Of a stretch of DNA of 64,000 bases, positions 26,300 through 35,136 are shown piece by piece. Origin of the DNA: Blastococcus tunisiensis (GTDB taxonomy: Bacteria > Actinomycetota > Actinomycetes > Mycobacteriales > Geodermatophilaceae); NCBI RefSeq assembly GCF_900112815.1, contig NZ_FOND01000001.1:1-64000 (forward strand). Direction: 5' to 3'. A model generated the notes under the pieces. That model searched no databases. It saw only the letters and a program-made list of their open reading frames with translations, and had not been told where the DNA came from. How positions within the stretch are numbered: position 1 is the stretch's first letter; every line of letters starts with the position of its first letter. The position numbers were made by a program, and so were the translations under genes.

Positions 26300-28071
26300 G
26301 CGGGCACCTCCGCCTGCGCGTAGGCGCGCACCAGCGCGGCGTAGCCGGGCACCTCGCCGAGCAGCTGCTCGTGGCTGCCGCGGGCCAGCACCCGGCCCTG
26401 CTCGAGCCAGACCACCTCGTCGGCCAGGGAGATGGTGGCCTGCCGGTAGGCGATCACGACGACGGTCGCGGGCTCGTCGCTGTCGCGCAGCGCGTCGAGG
26501 ATGCGGGCCTCCACGGACGGGTCCACCGCGCTCGTCGCGTCGTCCAGGACGAGCAGCCGCGGCCGCCGGACGACGGCCCTCGCCAGCGCCAGGCGCTGCC
26601 GCTGCCCGCCCGACAGCGTCGCGCCCCGTTCCCCGACCCGGGTCTCGAGGCCGTCGGGCAGCGCGGCGACGAACTCGTCGGCGGCGGCCACCCGCAGCGC
26701 TGCCCACACCTGCTCGTCGGAGAACGGCTCGTCGAGGGTGACGTTCCCGCGGACCGTGTCGTCGAAGAGGAACGTGCCCTGGGCGACGAAGGCCGCCTGC
26801 CCGCTGACCTCGCCCTCGCGGAGCCGGCGCACGTCCACGCCGTCCAGGAGCACGGTGCCGTCGGCCGGGTCGACCAGCCGGACGAGGAGGCCGGCCAGCG
26901 TCGACTTGCCCGAACCGGTGGGCCCGACGACGGCGACCGTCGTCCCGGGCCGGACGTCGAAGGTGACCCCGCGCAGGGTCGGCGCGGAGGCGTCGGCGAA
27001 GGCGAAGTCCACGCCCGCGACCCCGACCGTGGCGCCCCCGGTGACCACGGCGGCGGCATCCGGGCCGTAGGGCGTCTCCCCGGTCGCCTCCAGCACCGGC
27101 GTGACCCGGTCGAAGCCGGCGAGGGCCCGGGGCAGGTCGGCCAGCACCCAGCCGATCGCGCGGATCGGCAGCGCCAGCAGGGTGAACAGGTAGGCGATGG
27201 AGACCAGCTCGCCGGCGTCGGTGCTGCCGTCGGCCACCCGCCCGGCGCCGATCAGCAGGACGGCGAGGGTGCCCAGGTTCGGCAGCGCCTCCATCAACGG
27301 GTCGAACAGGCCGCGCACACGGCCGACGGCGATCAGCCCGTCGCGCAGCTCCTCGGCACGGGCCCCGAAGCGCTCGCTCTCCGCCGACTCGCGGCCCAGG
27401 GTCTTGACCACCAGGGCGGCGTCGAAGCTCTCGTGGGCGATCTCGCTGACCTCGGCGCGCAGCTGCTGGGCGCGCTGCATGCGCGGGCTCATCACCTGCG
27501 AGTAGACGATGTTGACCAGGAAGACGAGCGGGAAGACGACCAGGCCGACGAGGGCCAGCAGCGGGTCGGTGAGCACCAGGGCGACCGAGGTGATCGCGAT
27601 CATCACCAGCGCGCCGACGGCGAACGGCAGCGGCGCGACGAAGTACCAGGACGCCTCGACGTCGGAGTTGGCGTTGGAGAGCAGCTGCCCGGTCGGGTGC
27701 CGCTGGTGCCACGACAGCGGCAGGCGGAGGTACTGACGCGTGACGCGGCGGCGGTACTCGGCCTGCAGCCGGTAGCTCATGATCCCGGCGAAGAGCCGGC
27801 GGCCGAGGATGCCGACGATCTTCAGCAGGGCCACGCCGACGATGGCGGCAGCGGCCAGGGAGAGGGCGGTGGCCGTGGTGACGCCGTCGTCGAAGGACGG
27901 CAGCAGCACGCGGTCGGTGACCTCACCGATCACGTAGGCGCTCGCCACGGTCATCGCGCCGTACAGGCTGCTGCCCAGCACCGCGAGGGTGAACATGCGG
28001 GGCTGCTCGACGATGCCGCGCCCCACGTGACGGAGACCGCGCCGGACGACGGCGTCTCGGCGGCGGGCCAC
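26296..28071 (-). CDS. ABC exporter half-transporter, degenerate-site subunit
   Basis: 591 aa. A six-helix membrane domain (about 25-300) precedes the ATPase domain. Walker A is GPTGSGKST and the signature is canonical LSGGQRQR. Walker B reads LLVLDDATSAVDP, with the catalytic Glu replaced by Asp, and the H-loop reads VVIAYRQAT, with Tyr for His. The site built on this subunit is therefore expected to bind ATP but hydrolyse poorly. Its LSGGQ completes the active site of the partner. The gene is first in the pair. GTG 28071 has a strong GAGGAG 4 nt upstream, and a TAGCAT -10 lies at 28105-28100. It is divergent from the gene at 28174. Confidence 0.92.
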   Translation of the reverse strand: MARRRDAVVRRGLRHVGRGIVEQPRMFTLAVLGSSLYGAMTVASAYVIGEVTDRVLLPSFDDGVTTATALSLAAAAIVGVALLKIVGILGRRLFAGIMSYRLQAEYRRRVTRQYLRLPLSWHQRHPTGQLLSNANSDVEASWYFVAPLPFAVGALVMIAITSVALVLTDPLLALVGLVVFPLVFLVNIVYSQVMSPRMQRAQQLRAEVSEIAHESFDAALVVKTLGRESAESERFGARAEELRDGLIAVGRVRGLFDPLMEALPNLGTLAVLLIGAGRVADGSTDAGELVSIAYLFTLLALPIRAIGWVLADLPRALAGFDRVTPVLEATGETPYGPDAAAVVTGGATVGVAGVDFAFADASAPTLRGVTFDVRPGTTVAVVGPTGSGKSTLAGLLVRLVDPADGTVLLDGVDVRRLREGEVSGQAAFVAQGTFLFDDTVRGNVTLDEPFSDEQVWAALRVAAADEFVAALPDGLETRVGERGATLSGGQRQRLALARAVVRRPRLLVLDDATSAVDPSVEARILDALRDSDEPATVVVIAYRQATISLADEVVWLEQGRVLARGSHEQLLGEVPGYAALVRAYAQAEVPA

Positions 28072-28099
28072 TGTTCTCCTCTGGTCGGCGAGCTCTCGG

Positions 28100-28105
28100 A
28101 TGCTA
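28100..28105 (-). promoter_or_regulatory. -10 hexamer of the ABC exporter operon
   Basis: TAGCAT on the minus strand, with a leader of about 22 nt carrying GAGGAG. It shares the 102-bp divergent region with the leaderless promoter at 28162. Confidence 0.45.
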
Positions 28106-28161
28106 CGTGATCGTGAGTCCGGCTAAGCGTCTGCCGGGAGGCCGCGTCACGGGCATCTCGG

Positions 28162-28167
28162 TAACCT
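28162..28167 (+). promoter_or_regulatory. -10 hexamer of the TIGR03085-type gene, probably leaderless
   Basis: TAACCT ends 6 nt before ATG 28174; no Shine-Dalgarno is present. Confidence 0.55.
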
Positions 28168-28173
28168 CCGCCG

Positions 28174-28785
28174 ATGCCCGCCTCTTCCCGTTCCTTCGCC
28201 GATTCCGAGCGCACCGACCTGGCCGACCTGTTCGACGAGCTCGGGCCGGACGCCCCCACCTGCTGCGCCGGGTGGACGACGGCGCACCTGGCCGCGCACC
28301 TGGTGACCCGCGACCGGCGTCCCGACGCCATGCCGGGCTTCGGTCTCGAGATGCTGCCCGGCGGCGCCCCGCTGGGCTCCTGGTCGCACCGGGTGGAGGA
28401 CCGGCTGCGCGCCGCCACCCCGTTCGCCGAGGTGGTCGACCGGTTCCGCGCGGGGCCGCCGGCGTGGTCGCCGCTGGCGTGGGGCCCGGTCGCCCGGGTG
28501 GTCAACACCGCGGAGTTCGTCATCCACCACGAGGACGTCCGCCGGGCGCAGCCGGACTGGCGGCCGCGTCCGCTCTCCCCCGCCCGGCAGGACGCCCTGT
28601 GGGCCCCCGCCACCCTCTACGCCCGGCGGGCCGCCGGGCGCCGCGGCCTCGTGCTGCGGCGCAGCGACGCGACCGGGGTGCAGAAGCGGATCGGGTCCGG
28701 CGGACGCACGGTCACCGGCGAACCGCTCGAGCTGCTGCTCTGGGCGTCCGGCCGCCGCGACGTCGCCCGCGTGGACGTCTCCTAG
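28174..28785 (+). CDS. TIGR03085-like metal-binding protein (DinB/maleylpyruvate isomerase superfamily)
   Basis: 203 aa. The N-terminal helical bundle has [22 protein letters not shown], which resembles the metal/thiol-binding start of mycothiol-dependent maleylpyruvate isomerase N-domains. [19 protein letters not shown] follows in the middle, with further His residues. Relatives are annotated as TIGR03085 metal-binding proteins of unknown reaction; a mycothiol-dependent transferase role is inference. The start ATG 28174 is set by the leaderless promoter. The TAG stop overlaps the convergent hisF stop (CTAG), so the two genes meet end to end. Confidence 0.75.
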   Translation: MPASSRSFADSERTDLADLFDELGPDAPTCCAGWTTAHLAAHLVTRDRRPDAMPGFGLEMLPGGAPLGSWSHRVEDRLRAATPFAEVVDRFRAGPPAWSPLAWGPVARVVNTAEFVIHHEDVRRAQPDWRPRPLSPARQDALWAPATLYARRAAGRRGLVLRRSDATGVQKRIGSGGRTVTGEPLELLLWASGRRDVARVDVS

Positions 28786-29576
28786 CCGAGCGGGTGGTCG
28801 GTTTCCTGCCGCACCGGGATCCCGGCCGCGGCGAGGGCGGCCTTGACCTCGCCGACCCGCAGCATCCCGAAGTGGAAGACACTGGCCGCCAGGACGGCGT
28901 CGGCACCGGCCTCGACCGCGGGCGGGAAGTGCTCGGCCGCACCCGCTCCCCCGCTGGCGATCAGCGGCACGCGGACCTCGCGGCGCACCTGCCGGATGAG
29001 GTCGGTGTCGAAGCCGGCGCGGGTGCCGTCGGCGTCCATGGAGTTCAGCAGGATCTCCCCCGCCCCGAGCTCGGCGGCCCGGATGCACCACTCGACGGCG
29101 TCCTGCCCGATGCCCCGGCGCCCGCCGTGCGTGGTGATCTCGAAGCCGGACTCCGTCTGCGCCCCGTCCTGGCAGCGGCGGGCGTCCAGCGACAGCACCA
29201 GCACCTGGTTGCCGAACCGGTCGGCGATCTCGGCGATCAGCTCGGGCCGGGCGACCGCCGCCGTGTTGACGGCGACCTTGTCCGCACCCGCACGCAGCAG
29301 GCGGTCCACGTCCCCGGGCGTGCGCACGCCCCCGCCGACGGTCAGCGGGATGAACACGCTCTCCGCCGTCCGGCTGACCACGTCGTAGGTGGTGGCCCGG
29401 TCGCCGGAGCTGGCGGTGATGTCGAGGAAGGTCAGCTCGTCGGCGCCCTCGGCGTCGTAGACCCGGGCCATCTCCACCGGGTCGCCGGCGTCCCGCAGGT
29501 CGACGAAGTTCACCCCCTTCACCACCCGCCCGGCGTCGACGTCCAGGCACGGGATCACCCGCACGGCGAGGGTCAT
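28782..29576 (-). CDS. hisF: Imidazole glycerol phosphate synthase, cyclase subunit
   Basis: 264 aa TIM barrel. With HisH ammonia it turns PRFAR into IGP and AICAR. The first catalytic Asp lies in [16 protein letters not shown] (Asp12) and the second in [13 protein letters not shown]. Phosphate-binding segments are [10 protein letters not shown] and [22 protein letters not shown] is also conserved. It starts at ATG 29576, overlapping the ridA stop as ATGA, and is the last gene of the priA-ridA-hisF transcript. Its partner hisH is encoded about 5 kb away in a different transcript here. Confidence 0.96.
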   Translation of the reverse strand: MTLAVRVIPCLDVDAGRVVKGVNFVDLRDAGDPVEMARVYDAEGADELTFLDITASSGDRATTYDVVSRTAESVFIPLTVGGGVRTPGDVDRLLRAGADKVAVNTAAVARPELIAEIADRFGNQVLVLSLDARRCQDGAQTESGFEITTHGGRRGIGQDAVEWCIRAAELGAGEILLNSMDADGTRAGFDTDLIRQVRREVRVPLIASGGAGAAEHFPPAVEAGADAVLAASVFHFGMLRVGEVKAALAAAGIPVRQETDHPLG

Positions 29577-29965
29577 GCGGGCACCCCGCGCACGGCCTCG
29601 GCCTCGATCTCCACCAGCATCGCGGGGTCGATCAGGGCGGCGACCTGCACCATCGTCGTCGCCGGGCGGATGTCGCCGAAGACCTCGCCATGGGCGCGGC
29701 CGACCTCCTCCCAGCGGGAGATGTCGGTGACGAACATCCGGGTGCGGACGACGTCGTTCAGCGTGAACCCGGCCCGCTCGAGGGACTGCTCGATGGTCCG
29801 CAGGCACTGCCGCGTCTGCGCCCCCGCGTCGCCGGGGTGCACCACCGCGCCGTCGACGGTGGCCGTCGTCCCGCTCACCCACGCGGCCTCGCCGCGGACC
29901 ACCACCCGGCTGTACCCCACGACGCCCTCCCAGGGGGCGCCCGACCCGAGGCGGATCACGCTCAC
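29573..29965 (-). CDS. RidA/YjgF-family protein
   Basis: 130 aa, complete. Family features are [52 protein letters not shown] and the C-terminal [16 protein letters not shown] with the conserved acidic residues. RidA proteins hydrolyse reactive enamines and imines released by PLP enzymes; some relatives have other roles. The Arg that binds the carboxylate in true RidA is plausibly the one in VVRTRMF. It overlaps priA by 4 nt at its GTG start (29965) and hisF by 4 nt at its end. So it is made together with the histidine enzymes, in the place where mycobacteria carry an inositol monophosphatase gene. Substrate unproven. Confidence 0.88.
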   Translation of the reverse strand: MSVIRLGSGAPWEGVVGYSRVVVRGEAAWVSGTTATVDGAVVHPGDAGAQTRQCLRTIEQSLERAGFTLNDVVRTRMFVTDISRWEEVGRAHGEVFGDIRPATTMVQVAALIDPAMLVEIEAEAVRGVPA

Positions 29966-30696
29966 GGGCGGGCGTCCTCGGTCACCCGCAGCGCCTCGGG
30001 GAGGGTGAACGCGCCGGCGTAGAGGGCCTTGCCCACGATCGCGCCCTCGACGCCGACCGCGGTGAGCCCGGCCAGCGCCCGGATGTCGTCCAGCGAGCTG
30101 ACGCCGCCGGAGGCGACGACCGGCCGCGGGGTGGCCGCGCAGACCTCGCGCAGCAGGTCGAGGTTGGGCCCGCGCAGCGTGCCGTCCTTGGTGATGTCGG
30201 TGACCACGTAGCGGGCGCAGCCCTCGGCGTCCAGGCGGGCGAGGGTCTCGTAGAGCTCTCCGCCCTCCTTGGTCCAGCCGCGGGCGGCCAGCCGGGTGCC
30301 GCGGACGTCGAGACCGACGGCGATGCGGTCCCCGTGCTCGGCGATCGCGCGGGCGCACCACTCCGGGGACTCCAGGGCGGCGGTGCCCAGGTTCACCCGG
30401 CGGCAGCCCGTGGCCAGCGCGGCGGCCAGCGACTCGTCGTCCCGGATGCCTCCGGAGAGCTCGACGTCGACGTCGAGCTCGCCGACGACCCGCGCCAGCA
30501 GCTCGCGGTTGGTGCCCCGGCCGAAGGCGGCGTCGAGGTCGACCAGGTGCACCCACTCGGCGCCGTCGCGCTGCCACTGCATCGCGGCCTCGAGCGGGTC
30601 GCCGTAGGAGGTCTCGCTGCCGGCCTCCCCCTGCACGAGACGGACGGCCTGGCCGTCGGCGACGTCGACGGCGGGGAGCAGCTGCAGCTTCGGCAC
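29962..30696 (-). CDS. priA: Phosphoribosyl isomerase A (bifunctional HisA/TrpF)
   Basis: 244 aa TIM barrel with catalytic Asp11 ([10 protein letters not shown]) and the second Asp in [12 protein letters not shown]. In actinobacteria this enzyme isomerises both ProFAR (histidine) and phosphoribosylanthranilate (tryptophan). Support here: the loop [15 protein letters not shown] has the Arg-Gly-Trp arrangement important for dual specificity in the mycobacterial enzyme, and no separate trpF lies in the trp cluster. GTG 30696 is 7 nt downstream of TAGGCT, indicating a leaderless message. It starts the priA-ridA-hisF transcript, divergent from the nitroreductase gene. Confidence 0.94.
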   Translation of the reverse strand: MPKLQLLPAVDVADGQAVRLVQGEAGSETSYGDPLEAAMQWQRDGAEWVHLVDLDAAFGRGTNRELLARVVGELDVDVELSGGIRDDESLAAALATGCRRVNLGTAALESPEWCARAIAEHGDRIAVGLDVRGTRLAARGWTKEGGELYETLARLDAEGCARYVVTDITKDGTLRGPNLDLLREVCAATPRPVVASGGVSSLDDIRALAGLTAVGVEGAIVGKALYAGAFTLPEALRVTEDARP

Positions 30697-30703
30697 GGTG
30701 AGC

Positions 30704-30709
30704 AGCCTA
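30704..30709 (-). promoter_or_regulatory. -10 hexamer of priA-ridA-hisF, probably leaderless
   Basis: TAGGCT on the minus strand, 7 nt before GTG 30696; no Shine-Dalgarno. Confidence 0.5.
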
Positions 30710-30761
30710 GGAGCGGACGCGTCGGACCCCTACGGCAGGCTGTCGTCCGTGGAGTGCTGGC

Positions 30762-31361
30762 ATGGAATTCGCTGACGTCGTCCGGCGACGGCGCATGGTG
30801 CGCGACTACGACCCCGGCCGCCCGGTGCCGGCGCTCGTGCGCGAGCGGCTGCTCGAGCACGCGATCCGGGCCCCGTCGGCCGGGTTCAGCCAGGGGTGGG
30901 CGTTCCTCGTGCTGGAGTCGGCCGACGAGCGCGACCGGTTCTGGGCCGCGACGACCGGTGGGGGTGCACCGGACGGCTGGCTCACCCGCATGAGCCGGGC
31001 TCCCCTGCTGATCGTCCCGCTGGCGAACAAGGGCGCCTACCTGGACCGCTACGCCGAGCCGGACAAGGGCTGGACAGACCGGGACGAGTCCCGCTGGCCG
31101 GTGCCCTACTGGGACGTCGACACCGGGATGGCGTCGCTGCTGATGCTGCTCACCGCGGTCGACGAGGGGCTGGGCGCCTGCTTCTTCGGGATCCCCGCGG
31201 ACCGCGTCGGCGCGTTCCGGGCCGCCTTCGGCGTCCCCGAGGCCTACCGGCCGGTCGGCTGCGTGTCGGTCGGCTACCCCGGGGACGGCGACCGCCGCTC
31301 CCCGTCCCTGCGCCGTGGCCGGCGCCCCGTCGAGGAGGTCGTGCACCGTGGCAGCTGGTGA
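30762..31361 (+). CDS. Nitroreductase-family FMN oxidoreductase
   Basis: 199 aa. The N-terminal FMN-binding pattern is FADVVRRRRMVRDYDPGRPVP, then IRAPSAGFSQGWAFLVL. Later come DTGMASLLMLLTAVDEGLGACFFG and the C-terminal PVGCVSVGYPGD. These features define the nitroreductase fold, a flavin dimer reducing nitro compounds, quinones or F420-like substrates; the true substrate is unknown. ATG 30762 has GGAG 7 nt upstream. It is divergent from priA and overlaps the following SDR gene by 14 nt, so the two oxidoreductases are probably co-expressed. They separate hisH from priA in what is elsewhere a continuous his cluster. Confidence 0.88.
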   Translation: MEFADVVRRRRMVRDYDPGRPVPALVRERLLEHAIRAPSAGFSQGWAFLVLESADERDRFWAATTGGGAPDGWLTRMSRAPLLIVPLANKGAYLDRYAEPDKGWTDRDESRWPVPYWDVDTGMASLLMLLTAVDEGLGACFFGIPADRVGAFRAAFGVPEAYRPVGCVSVGYPGDGDRRSPSLRRGRRPVEEVVHRGSW

Positions 31362-32109
31362 GGGACGGGCGGTGCTGGTCACCGGGGGCTCCCGCGGCAT
31401 CGGACGGGCCATCGCCCGGGCGTTCGCCGAGCGGGGCGACCGGGTGGCGGTGCACTGGGGCAGCTCCCGGGAGCGCGCCGAGCGGGTGCTGGCCGAGCTC
31501 CCCGGCGAGGGGCACGTGCTGGTGCAGGCGGACCTGGCCGACGCCGGCGCGGTGGCGGGCATGGTCGACGAGGCGGCCGCGGCGCTCGGCGGCCTGGACG
31601 TGCTGGTCAACAACGCCGGCGTGTTCACCGCGCACCCGCCGCTGGAGACGTCCTACGCCGACTGGCAGGCCGCCTGGTCGCAGACTCTCGCCGTCAACCT
31701 CGTGGGTGCGGCCAACGCCACGTTCCGCGCCGTGCCGCACCTGATCGCGGCCGGGGGCGGCGCGGTGGTCAACGTGTCCAGCCGGGGCGCCTTCCGCGGC
31801 GAGCCGGTCAACCCCGCCTACGGGGCGTCCAAAGCGGGGCTGAACGCGTTCGCGCAATCGATGGCGCTGGCCCTCGCACCGCACGGGATCTCGGTCACCT
31901 GCGTGGCCCCGGGCTTCGTGCAGACCGAGATGGCCCGCGAGGTGCTCGACGGCCCGGGCGGGGACGCCGTCCGCGCCCAGTCACCGTTCGGCCGGGTCGC
32001 GGTACCCGAGGAGGTGGCGTCGGCGGTGCTGTGGCTCGCCTCGCCGGAGGCACGGTTCTCCAACGGCACCGTCGTCGACGTCAACGGCGCCTCGTACCTG
32101 CGGACCTGA
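31348..32109 (+). CDS. SDR-family NAD(P)-dependent oxidoreductase (FabG-like)
   Basis: 253 aa. Cofactor motif TGGSRGIGRA at residues 12-21, NNAG (VLVNNAGVF), catalytic Ser in VNVSSRGAF, and Tyr/Lys in NPAYGASKAG. The C-terminal AVLWLASPEARFSNGTVVDVNG is the usual FabG-type ending. Substrate is unknown; 3-oxoacyl-ACP reductase-like chemistry is possible. The GTG start at 31348 lies within the nitroreductase gene; GAGGAGG is found 9 nt upstream. The stop TGA directly abuts the TCA (reverse stop) of the convergent M28 gene, forming TGATCA with no spacer. Confidence 0.9.
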   Translation: MAAGEGRAVLVTGGSRGIGRAIARAFAERGDRVAVHWGSSRERAERVLAELPGEGHVLVQADLADAGAVAGMVDEAAAALGGLDVLVNNAGVFTAHPPLETSYADWQAAWSQTLAVNLVGAANATFRAVPHLIAAGGGAVVNVSSRGAFRGEPVNPAYGASKAGLNAFAQSMALALAPHGISVTCVAPGFVQTEMAREVLDGPGGDAVRAQSPFGRVAVPEEVASAVLWLASPEARFSNGTVVDVNGASYLRT

Positions 32110-34440
32110 TCAGCCCAGCCGGGTGGTGGCGGCCACGTGGACGACGTCCGAGCTGTGCGACCCCGCCGCGTCCACCCCGGCGGGCCGTGGCTCGTGCCCG
32201 GGCAGGCCCGCCAGCCCGTCGCTGACCTCGACGACCCGCAGGGTCACCTCGCCGTCCCCCTCGATGCTGAACGACGCCGGCAGCCCGCCCTCGGGCGGCG
32301 CGTGGAACACGATCCACGCCCGGTCGCCCCCGAGCTCCCCGGCCGGCACGGGGCGGCCGCCGACGCGGGCCCCGGCGACGGTGCCACCGGCCACGCGCAG
32401 GTCGAGGACGAGCATCCGGACACCGGCGCGCTGCGGCGTGACGCGGACCGACAGCTCGCGGCGGGCGCCGACGGGCGAGTCGGCGACCGTCTCGACGACG
32501 GCGGCCGCGAGGTCGGCCGGCTCGGCCCGGCCGGACCACACGGGTCCGCCCAGGTAGGGGTACCGGGCGTCGAGCTCGGCCCGGGTGCCGACGAAGTCCA
32601 CCGTGTAGGACCCCGGGGACTGCTCCGTGCTCACCCAGGAGGCCTGGCCGGTGTCCCGGTCGAGGACGTAGGCCAGCCGGCTGGGCACCGGGTGATCGGC
32701 GTCGAACCGGTCCACGACCAGCCCGATCCCGGCGAAGGCGATGGCCGCCGCAAGTGCGGCCGCGGGCACCGCGGCGACCGACCAGGGCCGGTGGTCGTCC
32801 TCTCCCGGGAAGAGCAGGTCGAGCGCCGGCAGCAGCGCCACCAGCAGCAGCGCGGCGACCGCCGAGGGCGCCGCCGCCGCGCTCAGACCGAGGGCCGGGA
32901 AGAAGAGTGCGACGGTCGGCGCCAGGACCACGACGGCCACCGCGCCCCCGAGCAGCGCGGACAGCACGGTCAGTACCCGGGAACCGGAGGCCGAGGCGAC
33001 CAGCCCGGTCAGGGCGCCGGCGAGCGCCGGCCACACCGCGAGGTAGGAACCACCGGGTGCGACGCCGGCGAGCACCGCACCGAGCACGGCCAGCCAGACG
33101 AGGGCGCCGGTGGCCAGCGCGGCCGACCCCACCCGCCGGCGCAGCAGCGCCAACCAGCACAGCACCACTCCGGCCAGCAGGGCGACGGTCGCCAGCCGGA
33201 ACCAGCCGGGTCGCCACGGGTCCAGCAGCTGCCCGTACCCGGGGCGGACGGCGACCAGCAGCAGCCACAGCCCCTGGGCGGCCAGGAGCGCGAGGACCAG
33301 CGGCACGACGGCCAGCACCGTCGCGACCGCCGTCCGGCCGAGGGAGCTGATGCCCCGGCGGTGCAGCACGAGGACGAGCAGGCCCACCGCGGCCAGGGCG
33401 GCCCCGGCGAGCGGACGGACCAGCGCGTCCGAGTAGTGGACCAGCTCCCCGAGCACCGGGAAGTAGGTGGCGTCGGCCGCGCCCGGCTCGGCCAGGGCGG
33501 AGAGGTCGCGGTCGCCCAGTTCGCGGGCGACGGCCAGGGCGTTGTCCCCCATGGCCTGCAGCGATCCCCGGTCCAGCCGCTCGGGCACGTCCTGCGGGCT
33601 GTGGTAGGCGGCCGCGCCGTCGACGAAGGCGGTGTTGAGCCCGGTGAAGTCCCCGTCGGCCAGGAACACGCTGAAGTCGGTGAAGTTGGGCAGCGCCCGG
33701 TAGACCTCGACGGCGACGCTGCTGGCGACCGGGTGCGGCGCGGCCGCGGCGTAGGCCTGCGCCAGGGCGGCGTTGCCGGGCGAGGTCTCGAACATGATCG
33801 GCGGCCCGCCGGTCCCCCGGGCCTCGAGGTTCAGGACGACGCCGCCGGCCGAGCCGAGCGGGTGTGCCGCGGTGAACGCCTCCGCGCCGCAGGAGCAGGC
33901 CTCCTCGGCGTCGGTGAGCAGCACCACGACGTCGTTGCGCAGCGCCGGCTCGGCCGCCAGCGCGCGCACCGACTCGAGCACGGCGGCCACGCCGGCCGCG
34001 TCGTCGGCGGCCCCCGGGCCGGTCTCGACGGAGTCGTGGTGGGCGGTCAGGAAGAGCCGGCCGGTCGGATCGGTGCCGGGCAGCACGGCGACCACGTTGC
34101 GCACCCGCGCCATCCGGGTCTCCCCGGCGGCCGTGCGGGTCGCGCCGACGGCGTTCTGCACGCGGGTGTCCAGGCCCAGGCCGCGGAGGGTCTCGACCAG
34201 CCGGTCCACGACCCGTCCGGACTCCGCGCTGCCGACCACGTGCGGCTGCGCCGCGATCGCCTCGACGTGGCCGAAGGCGCGGGTGGCGCTGAAGTCCTGC
34301 GCCGGGGCGTCGGCGGGCGCGGGATCGGGCGGCCGCAGGCTCGCCACGCTCCAGGCCGCCAGGGCGAGCAGGACCAGCACGACGGCCAGCCCGGCGAGCC
34401 GGCTCGGCCGTCCGGCGTTCCGTGACCGGGTCGCTGACAC
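32110..34440 (-). CDS. M28-family metallopeptidase with polytopic membrane domain
   Basis: 776 aa. An N-terminal membrane anchor (LAVVLVLLALAAWSVASL) precedes a zinc aminopeptidase domain (about 55-325). Metal ligands are visible in LTAHHDSVETGPGAADDAAG, LLTDAEEACSCGAEAF, NLEARGTGGP and the C-terminal AAYHSPQDVPE. About eight to nine transmembrane helices follow (330-600) and then a beta-rich domain of about 170 residues. The layout resembles the ER peptidase Fxna/ERMP1 family, with catalytic domain and tail outside the membrane. The substrate is unknown. GTG 34440 is preceded at 6 nt by TAGGGT, so the message is probably leaderless. Its stop abuts the SDR stop. Confidence 0.9.
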   Translation of the reverse strand: MSATRSRNAGRPSRLAGLAVVLVLLALAAWSVASLRPPDPAPADAPAQDFSATRAFGHVEAIAAQPHVVGSAESGRVVDRLVETLRGLGLDTRVQNAVGATRTAAGETRMARVRNVVAVLPGTDPTGRLFLTAHHDSVETGPGAADDAAGVAAVLESVRALAAEPALRNDVVVLLTDAEEACSCGAEAFTAAHPLGSAGGVVLNLEARGTGGPPIMFETSPGNAALAQAYAAAAPHPVASSVAVEVYRALPNFTDFSVFLADGDFTGLNTAFVDGAAAYHSPQDVPERLDRGSLQAMGDNALAVARELGDRDLSALAEPGAADATYFPVLGELVHYSDALVRPLAGAALAAVGLLVLVLHRRGISSLGRTAVATVLAVVPLVLALLAAQGLWLLLVAVRPGYGQLLDPWRPGWFRLATVALLAGVVLCWLALLRRRVGSAALATGALVWLAVLGAVLAGVAPGGSYLAVWPALAGALTGLVASASGSRVLTVLSALLGGAVAVVVLAPTVALFFPALGLSAAAAPSAVAALLLVALLPALDLLFPGEDDHRPWSVAAVPAAALAAAIAFAGIGLVVDRFDADHPVPSRLAYVLDRDTGQASWVSTEQSPGSYTVDFVGTRAELDARYPYLGGPVWSGRAEPADLAAAVVETVADSPVGARRELSVRVTPQRAGVRMLVLDLRVAGGTVAGARVGGRPVPAGELGGDRAWIVFHAPPEGGLPASFSIEGDGEVTLRVVEVSDGLAGLPGHEPRPAGVDAAGSHSSDVVHVAATTRLG

Positions 34441-34446
34441 GGCGTC

Positions 34447-34452
34447 ACCCTA
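34447..34452 (-). promoter_or_regulatory. -10 hexamer of the M28 peptidase gene, probably leaderless
   Basis: TAGGGT on the minus strand lies exactly 6 nt before GTG 34440. Confidence 0.5.
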
Positions 34453-34480
34453 GGTGCGCGCGCGGCGCTCCCGGGTCAGG

Positions 34481-35119
34481 TCAGGCGAGTGTCCGCAGCC
34501 AGTTCGTGAGCAGCTGGGCCCCGGCGTCGCCGCTCTTCTCGGGGTGGAACTGCGTCGCCGAGAGCGCGCCGTTCTCCACGCCGGCGACGAACCGGTCGCC
34601 GTGCTCGGCCCAGGTCACCCGCGGCTTGGCCAGCGGCGTGGGCGGGCCGTCGGCGGCCAGCGGGAACTCGCGCACGCCGTAGGAGTGCACGAAGTAGAAG
34701 CGCTCGTCGGCCAGGCCGTCGAACAGCACGGTGTCCGCGGGGGTCTCGACGGTGTTCCAGCCCATGTGCGGGAGCACCGGCGCCTCGAGCTGCTCGACGA
34801 CACCGGGCCACTCACCGCAGCCCTCGGCGTCGTGGCCGTGCTCGACGCCGCGGTCGAAGAGGATCTGCATGCCCACGCAGATGCCGAGGACCGGCCGGCC
34901 ACCGGCCAGCCGGCGGCCGATCAGCCGGGGCCCGTCCACGGCCCGCAGACCGGTCATGCAGGCGGCGAACGCGCCCACCCCCGGGACGACGAGCCCGTCG
35001 GCGTCCAGGACCGCCTGCGGGTCGGCGGTCACCGTCACGTCCGCACCGACGCGGGCCAGCGCCCGCTCGGCCGACCGCAGGTTGCCCGACCCGTAGTCGA
35101 GGATCGTCACCTTCTTCAC
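34481..35119 (-). CDS. hisH: Imidazole glycerol phosphate synthase, glutamine amidotransferase subunit
   Basis: 212 aa class-I amidotransferase. Nucleophile Cys in [11 protein letters not shown], and the His/Glu pair in TQFHPEKSG. The N-terminal [16 protein letters not shown] and PGVGAF are typical. It supplies ammonia to HisF. GTG 35119 follows TAGCGT by 7 nt, and that hexamer lies in the 17-nt gap after the Nudix-like gene. So hisH seems to have regained its own promoter after being cut off from hisB by the insertion at 35137-36321. A GGCAGG just before the GTG could also act as ribosome-binding site. Confidence 0.95.
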   Translation of the reverse strand: MKKVTILDYGSGNLRSAERALARVGADVTVTADPQAVLDADGLVVPGVGAFAACMTGLRAVDGPRLIGRRLAGGRPVLGICVGMQILFDRGVEHGHDAEGCGEWPGVVEQLEAPVLPHMGWNTVETPADTVLFDGLADERFYFVHSYGVREFPLAADGPPTPLAKPRVTWAEHGDRFVAGVENGALSATQFHPEKSGDAGAQLLTNWLRTLA

Positions 35120-35126
35120 GCCTGCC

Positions 35127-35132
35127 ACGCTA
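35127..35132 (-). promoter_or_regulatory. -10 hexamer of hisH
   Basis: TAGCGT on the minus strand, 7 nt before GTG 35119, between the Nudix-like gene and hisH. Confidence 0.4.
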
Positions 35133-35136
35133 CCGA

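Noticed and set aside
26296-28071. ABC subunit with LVLDD and no H-loop His as a decaying pseudogene
   Set aside because: The frame is full length, Walker A and LSGGQ are intact, and the changes fit the known asymmetric heterodimer pattern with its neighbour.
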